Assembly: GCF_000224005.2 (NCBI RefSeq)
Contig: NZ_CP007031.1
Location: 1,517,001-1,581,000, forward strand
Direction: 5' to 3'
Length of the DNA: 64,000 bases
From: Marichromatium purpuratum 984
Lineage (GTDB): Bacteria; Pseudomonadota; Gammaproteobacteria; Chromatiales; Chromatiaceae
In this document: in pieces, positions 41,535-49,590 of the stretch
How the letters are laid out: every line of letters begins with the position of its first letter
Numbering within the stretch: position 1 is the stretch's first letter
Translations under genes and position numbers: made by a program
The notes under the pieces: model-generated
The model's database searches: none
Told to the model about the DNA's origin: nothing
What the model saw: the letters and a program-made list of their open reading frames with translations, nothing else

Positions 41535-42617
41535 TTATCCGTCACGCGCGCTGTGCTCACGCTGGCGCGCCAAGGCCCAGTCGATATGCTCGCGAACCAT
41601 GGGGTCAGGGTGGTCGCGCCAGCGTGTGAGCGCAGTGAGCGCCGCCGGCGACGGGGCGGCGTTGCCGAGTGCAACGGCGAGGTTGCGCAGCCAGCGACCA
41701 TGACCGATGCGCCTGATCGCGGACCCCGAGGTCCGTTCCAGAAAGGTCGGCTCGTCCCAGCCGATCAGGGTGATGAGGGTGGCGCGATCGAGTCCCTGGC
41801 GGGGCAGGAAATCGGTCTCGGCGGTGGCGCGGGCGAAACGGTTCCAGGGGCAGACCTGCTGACAGTCGTCGCAGCCGTAGATGCGGTTGCCGAGTGCCGG
41901 GCGCAGCGCCAGCGGGATCGGGCCCGGGTGCTCGATGGTGAGATAGGAGATGCAGCGCCGGGCGTCGAGCCGATAGGGCGCGATGATCGCCGCGGTGGGG
42001 CAGACCTCGAGACAGGCCGAGCAGTGCCCGCAGTGTGAGCGCAGCGGTGTATCGAGCGGGAGCGGCAGGTCGGTGAACAGCTCGCCGAGAAAGAACCAGG
42101 AGCCGGCACGTGGGTTGATCAGGTTGGTGTGCTTGCCGATCCAGCCCAGGCCCGCCTGCTCGGCGAGCGGCTTCTCCATCACCGGCGCCGAGTCGACGAA
42201 GGCGCGATAGCCGAAGGGGCCGATCGTCTCGGTGATCCGGTCGGCGAAGCGCTGCAGTCGACGACGGATCAGCTTGTGGTAGTCGCGCCCGAGTGCATAG
42301 CGCGAGACGAAGGCGCGCGCCGGGTCGCTGAGCGTCGCCGGATCCTCTCGTGGCTCGGGGTGGTAGTCCATGCGTACCGAGACGATGCGCAGCGTCCCCG
42401 GCACCAGCTCGGCGGGACGAGCGCGCCGACGACCATGACGGGCCATGTAGTCCATCTCGCCGTGATGGCCGGCGTCGAGCCAGTCGAGCAGGCGCTGCTC
42501 GGCGCGTTGCAGTCCGGTCTCGGTGATGCCGACCTGCTGAAAGCCGAGCGCCATCCCCCAACCCTTGATCCGGGTCGCCAGTTCGAGCGCCTCGTGCGGA
42601 TCGAGCGCGCGCCTCAT
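41535..42617 (-). CDS. queG: Epoxyqueuosine reductase QueG
   Basis: QueG (360 aa) catalyses the last step of queuosine synthesis, reducing epoxyqueuosine in tRNA with cobalamin and two 4Fe-4S clusters. The N-terminal cobalamin-binding part includes YMARHGRRRARPAELVPG and the conserved VDSAPVMEKPLAEQAGLGWIGKHTNLI. The ferredoxin-like domain has CGHCSACLEVCPTAAI and CDDCQQVCPWN, supplying the cluster cysteines. A HEAT-like C-terminal region follows. The ATG at 42617 gives the usual length; the upstream extension overlaps nnr on the opposite strand and is spurious. Confidence 0.97.
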   Translation of the reverse strand: MRRALDPHEALELATRIKGWGMALGFQQVGITETGLQRAEQRLLDWLDAGHHGEMDYMARHGRRRARPAELVPGTLRIVSVRMDYHPEPREDPATLSDPARAFVSRYALGRDYHKLIRRRLQRFADRITETIGPFGYRAFVDSAPVMEKPLAEQAGLGWIGKHTNLINPRAGSWFFLGELFTDLPLPLDTPLRSHCGHCSACLEVCPTAAIIAPYRLDARRCISYLTIEHPGPIPLALRPALGNRIYGCDDCQQVCPWNRFARATAETDFLPRQGLDRATLITLIGWDEPTFLERTSGSAIRRIGHGRWLRNLAVALGNAAPSPAALTALTRWRDHPDPMVREHIDWALARQREHSARDG

Positions 42618-42701
42618 CGTCTGCTCCGGTGCTCGCCTGTCTCGTCCATTCCCCCTAGAATCGGGGTCGCCACGCCGATCCCAATCCATGTCCAGACCGT
42701 C

Positions 42702-44207
42702 ATGAACCAGCCATCGCTGCCGCACGCACTCTACCGCGCCGATCAGGCCCGCGCGCTCGACCGCGCCGCCTGTCTCCAGCCCGAGCTGAGCGGTCGTGAG
42801 CTGATGGAGCGCGCCGCACGCGCGGCGCAGCGACTGGTGGCCGCACGCTGGCCGCAGGCACGCCGGATCTGCGTGCTCGTTGGCGGCGGCAACAACGGGG
42901 GTGACGGCTATGCGCTGGCGCGGCTGTTGCGCCGGGCCGGGCGCGAGGTTCGGGTGTTGAGCCTGGTCGCGCCGGAGCGGCTGCGGCACGAGGCCGCCGA
43001 GGCCTGCCGCGACTGGCGGGCGGTCGGCGGGGCGATCGAGCCCTGGCGCGGTGGCCTTCCCGAGGACGCCGAGCTGCTGGTCGACGCCCTGCTCGGCATC
43101 GGGCTCGAGCGTCCGTTGCGCGAGCACTGGGCCGAGGCGGTGCGTGCGCTCAATGCCCACCCGGCGCCGGTTCTCGCGCTCGATCTCCCCACCGGTTTGC
43201 ACGCCGACCGGGGCGCCGTGCTCGGCGAGGTGGTGCGGGCCAGCGCGACCATCAGCTTCATCGTGCTCAAGCAGGGGCTGCTGACCGGGGTTGGTCCCGG
43301 CTGCTGTGGCCGGCTCCACTGGGACTCGCTCGGGGTGGCGGAGGGGCTGCTGACGGCGGCGCCGGTCAGTGCGCGACGCATCGACTGGGCCAGCCAGTGT
43401 GCCTGTCTGGGGGTGCGGCGGCGCGATGCGCACAAGGGCCAGTGTGGTCATGTGCTGGTGATCGGTGGCGCCCCGGGGATGTCCGGCGCGGCACGCCTTG
43501 CCGGCGAGGCGGCGCTGCGTGCCGGGGCCGGGTTGGTGACGATCGCCACCCATCCGACGCATGCCGCGCTGCTCAACCTCACCCGCCCGGAGCTGATGGT
43601 GCGTGGGGTCGAGCACGGCGGCGATCTCGGATCACTGCTCGCGCGTGCCGATCTGGTGGCCATCGGTCCCGGGCTCGGGCGGGATGCGTGGGGGCGCGGG
43701 CTGTGGCAGCGGGTGCTCGAGTGCCGGTTGCCGCTGGTGGTCGATGCCGACGCGCTCAACCTGCTCGCCGAGCAGCCGCTGCGGCGCGATGACTGGGTGC
43801 TGACGCCGCATCCGGGCGAGGCGGGGCGGTTGCTCGGCTGTGGGACCGCCGCGGTCGAGGCCGATCGTTTCGCCGCACTCGCGGCCTTGCGTCAAAAGTA
43901 TGGCGGTGTCCTGGTGCTCAAGGGCGCCGGCACGCTGGTCGGCGGTGCGGACGAGACACCGCCAGCGGTCTGCAGCGACGGTAATCCGGGGATGGCGACC
44001 GCCGGTGCCGGAGATGTGCTCACCGGGGTCGTCGCCGCGCTGATCGGGCAGGGGATGGATGCGGGGGAGGCTGCGCGTGCCGGGGTCTGTCTGCATGCCG
44101 CCGCCGGTGATCGGGCGGCGCGCGCGGGTGAGCGGGGAATGATCGCCGGGGACATCATCGAGGCGGTGCGCGCCCTGGCCGACGGGAGAGAGAATCATCA
44201 TGCATGA
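42702..44207 (+). CDS. nnr: Bifunctional NAD(P)H-hydrate repair enzyme Nnr
   Basis: Nnr (501 aa) repairs hydrated NAD(P)H. The N-terminal YjeF epimerase domain (about 1-215) contains VLVGGGNNGGDGYALAR and LVDALLGIGL. The C-terminal ADP-dependent dehydratase domain (about 225-495) contains HKGQCGHVLVIGGAPGM, LVVDADALNLL, LTPHPGEAGRL and the catalytic GNPGMATAGAGDVLTG. It is divergent from queG with 84 bases between starts, and overlaps tsaE by 8 bases, the common nnr-tsaE-amiC order of gammaproteobacteria. Confidence 0.97.
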   Translation: MNQPSLPHALYRADQARALDRAACLQPELSGRELMERAARAAQRLVAARWPQARRICVLVGGGNNGGDGYALARLLRRAGREVRVLSLVAPERLRHEAAEACRDWRAVGGAIEPWRGGLPEDAELLVDALLGIGLERPLREHWAEAVRALNAHPAPVLALDLPTGLHADRGAVLGEVVRASATISFIVLKQGLLTGVGPGCCGRLHWDSLGVAEGLLTAAPVSARRIDWASQCACLGVRRRDAHKGQCGHVLVIGGAPGMSGAARLAGEAALRAGAGLVTIATHPTHAALLNLTRPELMVRGVEHGGDLGSLLARADLVAIGPGLGRDAWGRGLWQRVLECRLPLVVDADALNLLAEQPLRRDDWVLTPHPGEAGRLLGCGTAAVEADRFAALAALRQKYGGVLVLKGAGTLVGGADETPPAVCSDGNPGMATAGAGDVLTGVVAALIGQGMDAGEAARAGVCLHAAAGDRAARAGERGMIAGDIIEAVRALADGRENHHA

Positions 44208-44658
44208 GATCCATATCGCCGGTGAGGCGGCCCAACTCGCGCTCGGGGCGCGGCTGGCCGAGCGCATGCGAGCGCCCTTCGTGCTCTATCTGCAGGGCGA
44301 TCTCGGCTGCGGCAAGACCACCCTGACCCGTGGGCTGCTGCGCGCGCTCGGCCATCAGGGCGCGGTGCGCAGCCCGACCTATACCCTGATCGAGCCCTAT
44401 GCGCTCGCCACCACCCAGCTCTACCATCTCGACCTCTATCGCCTGGCCGACCCCGAGGAGCTGGAGTATCTCGGTCTGCGCGATCTGCTCGATACCCCGG
44501 CGATCTGGGTGATCGAGTGGCCGGAGTGCGGTGATGGCGCGTTGCCACCACCGGATCTGCAGCTCCGGCTCGAGCATCGCACCGATGGGCGCATCCTGCG
44601 CCCGGTGGCGACCACCGAGGTGGGTCTGGCGTTGGCCAGAGCGCTCTATGAGCGCTGA
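44200..44658 (+). CDS. tsaE: tRNA t6A biosynthesis ATPase TsaE
   Basis: TsaE (152 aa) is the ATPase that, with TsaB and TsaD, installs threonylcarbamoyl on A37 of ANN-decoding tRNAs. Walker A GDLGCGKTTLTRGLL is at about residues 33-47, followed by VRSPTYTLIEPY and YHLDLYRLADPEELEYLG, both diagnostic, and a Trp-containing IWVIEWPE segment. It is translationally coupled to nnr. Length is normal. Confidence 0.97.
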   Translation: MHEIHIAGEAAQLALGARLAERMRAPFVLYLQGDLGCGKTTLTRGLLRALGHQGAVRSPTYTLIEPYALATTQLYHLDLYRLADPEELEYLGLRDLLDTPAIWVIEWPECGDGALPPPDLQLRLEHRTDGRILRPVATTEVGLALARALYER

Positions 44659-44744
44659 GTTCCGAGATCGCAATGCCTTGTTGCGTAAGCGATACATTTC
44701 GTTCCAAAGGAATTCAGGAAGCAAGTCTAATCCCAGGTTTTTTC

Positions 44745-44774
44745 TTGGAATACTCTGGGTGAAGCTGCTATCTT
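44745..44774 (+). promoter_or_regulatory. Candidate sigma-70 promoter of amiC
   Basis: TTGGAA (44745-44750) and TATCTT (44769-44774) are 18 bases apart in a locally AT-rich stretch (44680-44790) that stands out from the GC-rich surroundings, 108 bases before the amidase start. Confidence 0.45.
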
Positions 44775-44882
44775 AAAAACAACGAATCGTCAAATCACCG
44801 GGGTAGTTCATCGCCGCTGCGCGACCGTGCCACCCCCGAGAACATCGGTCGTCGGCGCCCCCGGCGATCCCGAGGCTGCGAC

Positions 44883-46205
44883 GTGAAACGGGTTTTCACT
44901 CTCCTGCTCTGCGCTCTCCTGGCCCTGCCCGCACTCGCCGCGCAGGTCACGGTCGAGGGTGCGCGCGTCGGTGTCGAGGACGGCCGGACTCGGGTGGTGC
45001 TCGACACCCGGGCCGCGCTCTCCCACAAGATCTTCACCCTCGAGGGCCCGGACCGGGTCGTCGTCGATCTCAGCGACGCCCGGCTGGGCGCCTCGTTGCC
45101 GCGACCGCGCGGCAATGATCCGGCGCTGGTCGGGCTGCGCAGTGGTGTTCGCGACAAGACCGATCTGCGTATCGTCTTCGACCTCAAGTGTCCGGTACGG
45201 GTCAAGAGCTTCAGCCTGCCGCCGGATCGTCGTCACGACAAACACCGCCTGGTGATCGATCTGCTGCCGCGGACGGCCAGCGCCGCGCCCCATTCCAGGG
45301 TGGTGGCCGGTCGCGCTCGATCGCCTTCACACCCCGAGGTGCTGATCGCCATCGACGCCGGTCACGGCGGGGCCGATCCCGGCGCCATCGGCAAGCGCGG
45401 CACCTACGAGAAGGACGTCACCCTGGCGATCGCCCGCAAGCTCGCCGCGTTGGTCGAGCGCGAGCCGGGCATGCGAGCGCTGATGATCCGCGACGGGGAC
45501 TACTACGTCCGGTTGCGCCAGCGCATCGAGAAGGCACGCAAGCACAAGGCCGATCTGTTCATCTCCATCCATGCCGACGCCTTCACCAACGATCGCGCCC
45601 ACGGCTCTTCGGTCTATACCCTGTCGTTCAACGGCGCGAGCAGTGAGGCGGCGCGCTGGCTGGCCAACCGCGAGAACGCCGCCGACCTCATCGGTGGGGT
45701 CAACATCGCCGACAGCGACGACCTGCTCGCCAGCGTGCTCATCGACATGACCCAGAACGCCACCATTGAGCACAGCACCGAGGCCGCCGGCGCGGTGCTC
45801 TCGCATCTCGGCGAGGTTGGGGATCTGCACAAGCGTCGGGTCCAACGTGCCGGGTTCGCGGTACTCAAATCGCCGGACATCCCCTCGATGCTGGTCGAGA
45901 CCGCCTTCATCACCAATGCCGAGGAGGAGCGTCGACTGAGCGATCCGGCCCACCAGGAGCGGTTGGCACGCGCCATCCTCGCCGGGATCAAGGCCTATTT
46001 CCGTAAGTACCCGCCGCAGGGCGCGCTGCTGCAAGCGGCCAACGGGCGCGCGACCCCGCGTCGTCACGTCACCCACCAGGGCGATACCCTCTCCGAGATC
46101 GCCCAGCGCTATCGCGTCAGCCTCTCCTCGCTGCGCGCCGAGAACGGCCTGACCGACGACACCATCCGCGTCGGCCAGGTGCTCGCCATCCCCGAGGGGT
46201 CGTAA
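44883..46205 (+). CDS. amiC: N-acetylmuramoyl-L-alanine amidase, AmiC type with LysM
   Basis: This periplasmic cell-wall amidase (440 aa) cleaves the amide bond between muramic acid and the peptide, mainly at division septa. It shows a signal peptide (about 1-20, ending ALAA), an AMIN domain (about 25-125), the Amidase_3 catalytic domain (about 155-375) with zinc ligands in [20 protein letters not shown] and [10 protein letters not shown], and a C-terminal LysM motif (about 395-438, [26 protein letters not shown]). An AmiB-like alternative is possible, since some AmiB proteins carry a LysM; amidase activity itself is secure. Confidence 0.9.
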   Translation: MKRVFTLLLCALLALPALAAQVTVEGARVGVEDGRTRVVLDTRAALSHKIFTLEGPDRVVVDLSDARLGASLPRPRGNDPALVGLRSGVRDKTDLRIVFDLKCPVRVKSFSLPPDRRHDKHRLVIDLLPRTASAAPHSRVVAGRARSPSHPEVLIAIDAGHGGADPGAIGKRGTYEKDVTLAIARKLAALVEREPGMRALMIRDGDYYVRLRQRIEKARKHKADLFISIHADAFTNDRAHGSSVYTLSFNGASSEAARWLANRENAADLIGGVNIADSDDLLASVLIDMTQNATIEHSTEAAGAVLSHLGEVGDLHKRRVQRAGFAVLKSPDIPSMLVETAFITNAEEERRLSDPAHQERLARAILAGIKAYFRKYPPQGALLQAANGRATPRRHVTHQGDTLSEIAQRYRVSLSSLRAENGLTDDTIRVGQVLAIPEGS

Positions 46206-46273
46206 GCCCGCTGGCTGCCAGAGCGCGATCAGCCGCCGGTTGGTGGCTTGCCCTTGGCCGAGACGTTGAGGGC

Positions 46274-46313
46274 AGGGCGCCCACTGGAGGCTGGGGGCCG
46301 AAAACGGCGCCCT
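46274..46313 (+). terminator. Possible hairpin after amiC
   Basis: AGGGCGCC (46274-46281) and GGCGCCCT (46306-46313) are an 8-bp inverted repeat enclosing a 24-base loop that itself contains two degenerate CTGGAGG/CTGGGGG heptamers. There is no real T-run, so terminator function is uncertain. Confidence 0.3.
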
Positions 46314-46399
46314 CTCTCCCTTCGCGTCCGGCCTTTGCTACCATTGACGCTTTGGTCCGTGCGCCGCGCGCGGGAATGCGAGAAGTCCAAGTCACCCCG

Positions 46400-47788
46400 A
46401 TGCTACAGATCCACAACAGCCTGACCCGCCAGAAGACCCCCTTCCAGCCGCTCGAGCCCGGCAAGGTGCGCATGTATGTGTGCGGCATGACCGTCTACGA
46501 CTACTGCCATCTCGGCCATGCCCGGGTGATGGTGGTGTTCGATGTGGTCTATCGCTATCTGCGCGCGCTCGGCTACGAGGTGACCTATGTGCGCAACATC
46601 ACCGACATCGACGACAAGATCATCCGTCGCGCCGCCGAGAACGGTGAGTCCTGCGCCGCGCTGACCGAGCGCTTCATCGCCGCGATGCACGAGGACGCCG
46701 CCGCGCTCGGCGTGCTGGCGCCGACCAGCGAGCCGCGCGCCACCGCGCACATCGACGAGATCCAGACGATGGTCGCCACCCTGATCGACAAGGGGCTGGC
46801 CTATGCCGCCGACAACGGCGATGTGTACTACGCCGTCTCGCGCTTCCCCGGCTACGGCAAGCTCTCGGGCAAGGATCCGCAGGACCTGCGCGCCGGTGCC
46901 CGGGTCGAGGTCGACGAGGCCAAGCGCGACCCGCTCGACTTCGCACTGTGGAAGGGTGCCAAGCCCGGCGAGCCGAGCTGGTCCTCGCCCTGGGGCGAGG
47001 GGCGTCCGGGCTGGCACATCGAGTGCTCGGCGATGAGCACCTGCTGCCTCGGCAACCACTTCGACATCCACGGCGGCGGGGCCGACCTGCAGTTCCCCCA
47101 CCACGAGAACGAGATCGCCCAGTCCGAAGGGGCCACCGGCGAACCCTTCGCCGAGGTATGGATGCACAACGGCTTCGTGCGCATCAACGAGGAGAAGATG
47201 TCGAAGTCGCTCGGCAACTTCTTCACCGTGCGCGAGGTGCTCGAGCGCTTCCGGGCCGAGGAGATCCGCTACTTCATCCTCACCAGCCACTACCGCAGCC
47301 CGCTCAACTACGCCGACGAGCAGCTGCAGTCGGCGCGCGGCGCGCTCACTCGGCTCTACACCGCGCTGCGCGGCCTGCCCGAGGCCGAGGCCCCGGCCGA
47401 GAGCGCGTTCGCCACCCGCTTCACTGCGGCGATGGACGACGACTTCAACACCCCCGAGGCGCTGGCGGTGCTCTTCGAGCTGGCGCGTGAGGTCAACCGC
47501 GCGCGCGATGCCGGTGAGCCGGAGCAGGCCGCCGCGCTCGGCGCCGAGCTGCGCCGTCTCGGCGGCGTGATCGGTATCCTCCAGGACGACCCCGAGCGCT
47601 ATCTGCGCGGCGGCGACGGCGGCACCGACGGGCTCGACGATGCCGCCATCGAGTCGATGATCGCCCAGCGTCAGGCCGCGCGCGCCGCGCGCGACTGGGC
47701 CGAGGCCGACCGGCTGCGCGACGCTCTCACCGAGGCCGGCATCGTCCTCGAGGACGGCGCCCAGGGCACCACCTGGCGGCGCGGTTGA
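46400..47788 (+). CDS. cysS: Cysteinyl-tRNA synthetase
   Basis: CysS (462 aa) charges tRNA-Cys. The class I signatures are present: a HIGH-type motif in [14 protein letters not shown] and KMSKS in [13 protein letters not shown]. The zinc-site Cys in YVCGMTVYD is also present, with the conserved [10 protein letters not shown] and [19 protein letters not shown]. The anticodon-binding DALR-type C terminus is normal. ATG 46400 gives the usual start ([12 protein letters not shown]); a longer frame from 46352 adds residues without similarity. The gene stands alone, followed by the repeat-rich intergenic region. Confidence 0.98.
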   Translation: MLQIHNSLTRQKTPFQPLEPGKVRMYVCGMTVYDYCHLGHARVMVVFDVVYRYLRALGYEVTYVRNITDIDDKIIRRAAENGESCAALTERFIAAMHEDAAALGVLAPTSEPRATAHIDEIQTMVATLIDKGLAYAADNGDVYYAVSRFPGYGKLSGKDPQDLRAGARVEVDEAKRDPLDFALWKGAKPGEPSWSSPWGEGRPGWHIECSAMSTCCLGNHFDIHGGGADLQFPHHENEIAQSEGATGEPFAEVWMHNGFVRINEEKMSKSLGNFFTVREVLERFRAEEIRYFILTSHYRSPLNYADEQLQSARGALTRLYTALRGLPEAEAPAESAFATRFTAAMDDDFNTPEALAVLFELAREVNRARDAGEPEQAAALGAELRRLGGVIGILQDDPERYLRGGDGGTDGLDDAAIESMIAQRQAARAARDWAEADRLRDALTEAGIVLEDGAQGTTWRRG

Positions 47789-47819
47789 GTGTCGTCTGCC
47801 GTCAGGCGTCAGGGTGATT

Positions 47820-47848
47820 GAACCGCCAAGGCGCGAAGGACGCGAAGG
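47820..47848 (-). repeat. Inverted copy of the GCGGTT/CGTCC repeat module
   Basis: This 29-base sequence is the reverse complement of the module at 47933-47961 with two mismatches, so the two flank the long hairpin at 47857-47897 as an outer inverted repeat. It lies 32 bases after the cysS stop. Confidence 0.85.
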
Positions 47849-47856
47849 GGAGATCA

Positions 47857-47897
47857 GTCCATTGATTGGGTTGCCCTCGGCAACCCAATCAATGGAC
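47857..47897. repeat. Perfect 19-bp palindrome with CTC loop
   Basis: Arms at 47857-47875 and 47879-47897 are exact reverse complements around a 3-base loop and centre on GGGTTGCC/GGCAACCC. No T-run follows. A shortened relative, with the same core and a TTC loop, is at 48114-48136. It looks like a REP/MITE-like intergenic element rather than a simple terminator. Confidence 0.9.
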
Positions 47898-47932
47898 GGC
47901 TCATCCAACCGACGCCGCCGAACCCCTGCATT

Positions 47933-47961
47933 CCTTCGCGTCCTCCGCGCCTTTGCGGTTC
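47933..47961 (+). repeat. GCGGTT/CGTCC repeat module, copy A
   Basis: The module CCTTCGCGTCC-TCCGCGCC-TTTGCGGTTC follows the shared 16-base GCTCATCCAACCGACG at 47899-47914. Degenerate heptamer-like CTTCCAG/CCTCCAG units follow it at 47968-47997. The whole order recurs in copy B. Confidence 0.85.
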
Positions 47962-48113
47962 GAACCAGCTTCCAGCGATCAGCTTCCAGCCTCCAGTCGG
48001 GGAGGCTGGTGTGCATGATCGGCGATTGACGGGCAAGACGGTATCTTAGCGGTTCAAGCTGTTTGGACGACTGACGGCTGGAAGCTGAAGGCCCATCCTC
48101 CCGAGCACGTCGA

Positions 48114-48136
48114 TTGGGTTGCCTTCGGCAACCCAA
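48114..48136. repeat. Second GGGTTGCC hairpin, copy B
   Basis: TTGGGTTGCC (48114-48123), loop TTC, GGCAACCCAA (48127-48136): a 10-bp perfect hairpin matching the core of the palindrome at 47857-47897. The same 16-base GCTCATCCAACCGACG follows at 48149-48164. Confidence 0.88.
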
Positions 48137-48180
48137 AATAGAGGCACCGCTCATCCAACCGACGACGCCCCTCCCGCATC

Positions 48181-48209
48181 CCTTTGCGTCCTCCGCGCCT
48201 TTGCGGTTC
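48181..48209 (+). repeat. GCGGTT/CGTCC repeat module, copy B
   Basis: This 29-base module is identical to copy A at 47933-47961 except for one base (CCTTTG for CCTTCG) and is followed after 4 bases by the heptamer array. Conservation of order and spacing shows that the composite element was duplicated as a unit. Confidence 0.88.
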
Positions 48210-48213
48210 AACC

Positions 48214-48297
48214 CGACTGGCGACTGGCGACTGGCGACTGGCGACTGGCGACTGGCGACTGGCGACTGGCGACTGGCGACTGGCGGCTGGCGACTGG
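48214..48297 (+). repeat. Heptanucleotide tandem array (CGACTGG)12
   Basis: Twelve 7-bp units; only the eleventh departs (CGGCTGG). In the form CTGGCGA it differs by a single base from the reverse complement of the flgB-upstream array (CTGGAGA), so both belong to one heptamer family, in opposite orientations relative to the window. It ends 17 bases from the stop of the serine hydrolase gene. Confidence 0.95.
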
Positions 48298-48314
48298 ACC
48301 CGGCCGCGTCCCGC

Positions 48315-49265
48315 CTACACCAATCCGTGACGGTCCTTCATGTGCAGGTAGACGAGGTTGGAGACCTGGCGGATGACGTCGCCGCGGCTGCGAATCCACT
48401 GAGTGTAGTTCTGTGCCCGGGTGGGACGTTCGATGATGCCGATCATGGTGTAGGCGTGCTTGCGCCCGCGCCGGTCGCGCGCCTCGATGATGCCCATGTT
48501 GCCGCACAGCTTGGCCGTCGAGCCGGTCTTGTCGCACACCTGTAGCGGGTGCGAGATGGCCGAGACGCGGGTGACGATGCGGTCATTGTTGGGCAGGCAC
48601 ATCAGCCGTCGCAGCTCGGCGCTGTAGGGCAGGCGGTCGTTCCAGATGGCGTAGAGGAAGCGGCTGTAGTCGTGCGCCGAGGCCTTGTTGGCGTAGGTGC
48701 CGCCGCCCGGTGGGATCTTCTCGATGATGCGGGTCTGGCGGAAGATGCCGGGGGCGTGTTGCTTGAGTTCGGCCTCGACGTCGCGCGGGCCGCGTCGCCC
48801 CCGGTTGGCGCTGACCCGATCGATCAGCCAGTTGGTGGCGCTGTTGCTGCTGCGCTGGATCATCCGCTCCATGTGATGGCGCACGTCGTCGTTGTAGCGC
48901 ACCCGTCTCGAATGGGTGGCCTGATAGAAGTAGGCCTGGGCGACGAAGGGCTTGATCATGCTCGCCGCCTGGCGCTGCACGTCCTCGTTGATCGCCACCA
49001 GCTTTTTGCCGGTACTGAAGTCGTAGACCGACCAGGAGGTCTGCTCGTTGGAGCGCACGACGCCTTTGCGGCGCAGCCGTTGCACCAGGTCGTTGACCTG
49101 GTGGTTGAGCGAGTGATCGCGCGCGGCGGCCTCGACGAAGCTGGGACTGCCGCCGAGCAGGCCGGCTGAGGTGGCGGCGAGCGCGGCGAGGAAGTTGCGA
49201 CGATCGAGGAAGAAGCCGTTGTCGTCGGCAGCCGGCTGCTCGATGCCGTCCGCGAACTCATACAT
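48315..49265 (-). CDS. Class A beta-lactamase-like serine hydrolase with Tat-type signal
   Basis: The 316-aa protein begins with a twin-arginine signal candidate (LDRRNFLAALAATSAGLLGG, about residues 20-39) and has the penicillin-recognising fold signatures: S102-x-x-K in AASMIKPF, S-x-N as SSN at 141-143, and KTG in CDKTGST near the end. It could be a beta-lactamase, a carboxypeptidase-like enzyme or another serine hydrolase; an Ω-loop E-x-x-L-N motif is not obvious, so I do not call it a true lactamase. ATG 49265 has GGAGGG upstream; the longer frame has no support. It has its own promoter about 200 bases upstream. Confidence 0.8.
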   Translation of the reverse strand: MYEFADGIEQPAADDNGFFLDRRNFLAALAATSAGLLGGSPSFVEAAARDHSLNHQVNDLVQRLRRKGVVRSNEQTSWSVYDFSTGKKLVAINEDVQRQAASMIKPFVAQAYFYQATHSRRVRYNDDVRHHMERMIQRSSNSATNWLIDRVSANRGRRGPRDVEAELKQHAPGIFRQTRIIEKIPPGGGTYANKASAHDYSRFLYAIWNDRLPYSAELRRLMCLPNNDRIVTRVSAISHPLQVCDKTGSTAKLCGNMGIIEARDRRGRKHAYTMIGIIERPTRAQNYTQWIRSRGDVIRQVSNLVYLHMKDRHGLV

Positions 49266-49461
49266 AACTCGAACCCTCCGAGGCAAGAACTGCATGACGC
49301 GGTCGGCGGGGCGCGGCCGCGTGTGTTTCACCGGGCCACGCCTTCCTCGCTGGCGGCGAGCGTCGAGCATGGAGGGGGCCGTGCGTACCGGCGGCGCGAG
49401 GCGTGGCGCCGGCGGGTGTCGTGATGATCGCACTCGTCACGGGTCGTGACGAACCCGCAAA

Positions 49462-49490
49462 AGGATAGGCGGGCAACATCGAAATGACAA
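49462..49490 (-). promoter_or_regulatory. Sigma-70 promoter of the serine hydrolase
   Basis: The - strand reads TTGTCA, 17 bases, TATCCT: five of six at -35 and four of six at -10, with ideal spacing. The implied start is near 49455, leaving a leader of about 190 bases. Confidence 0.6.
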
Positions 49491-49500
49491 GGCGTGTGCA

Positions 49501-49535
49501 TAAGAAAAGCGCTGATGTCTCAATGTCATCAGCGC
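49501..49535 (-). terminator. Intrinsic terminator after the tail-anchored response regulator
   Basis: On the - strand a perfect 9-bp stem (GCGCTGATG ... CATCAGCGC, 49509-49535, 9-base loop) is followed by TTTTCTTA. It is the clearest rho-independent terminator in the window, 55 bases beyond the stop at 49591. Confidence 0.78.
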
Positions 49536-49590
49536 GTAACTTGAAGCGGCTTGATATCTCGAGGCGGGACGAGGCGAGGGCGTGCGCCGC

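Larger units (their letters stand above)
49266..49590 (-). other. Intergenic region with terminator and promoter, no gene
   Basis: This 325-base gap holds a terminator for the upstream response-regulator gene and, after it on the same strand, the promoter of the serine hydrolase. A 7-bp inverted repeat (TCGTCAC at 49434-49440, GTGACGA at 49445-49451) lies just downstream of the predicted start and may be an operator. The remaining leader is GC-rich with no recognisable coding sequence. Confidence 0.6.

Noticed and set aside
42618-43616. N-terminal extension of queG
   Set aside because: The frame stays open through antisense of nnr, but QueG homology starts at the ATG at 42617 and its normal length is reached from there.
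46403-48211. Antisense frame of 602 aa opposite cysS, extending into the repeat region
   Set aside because: Mostly antisense to cysS; its N-terminal part translates the composite repeat element. No coding support.
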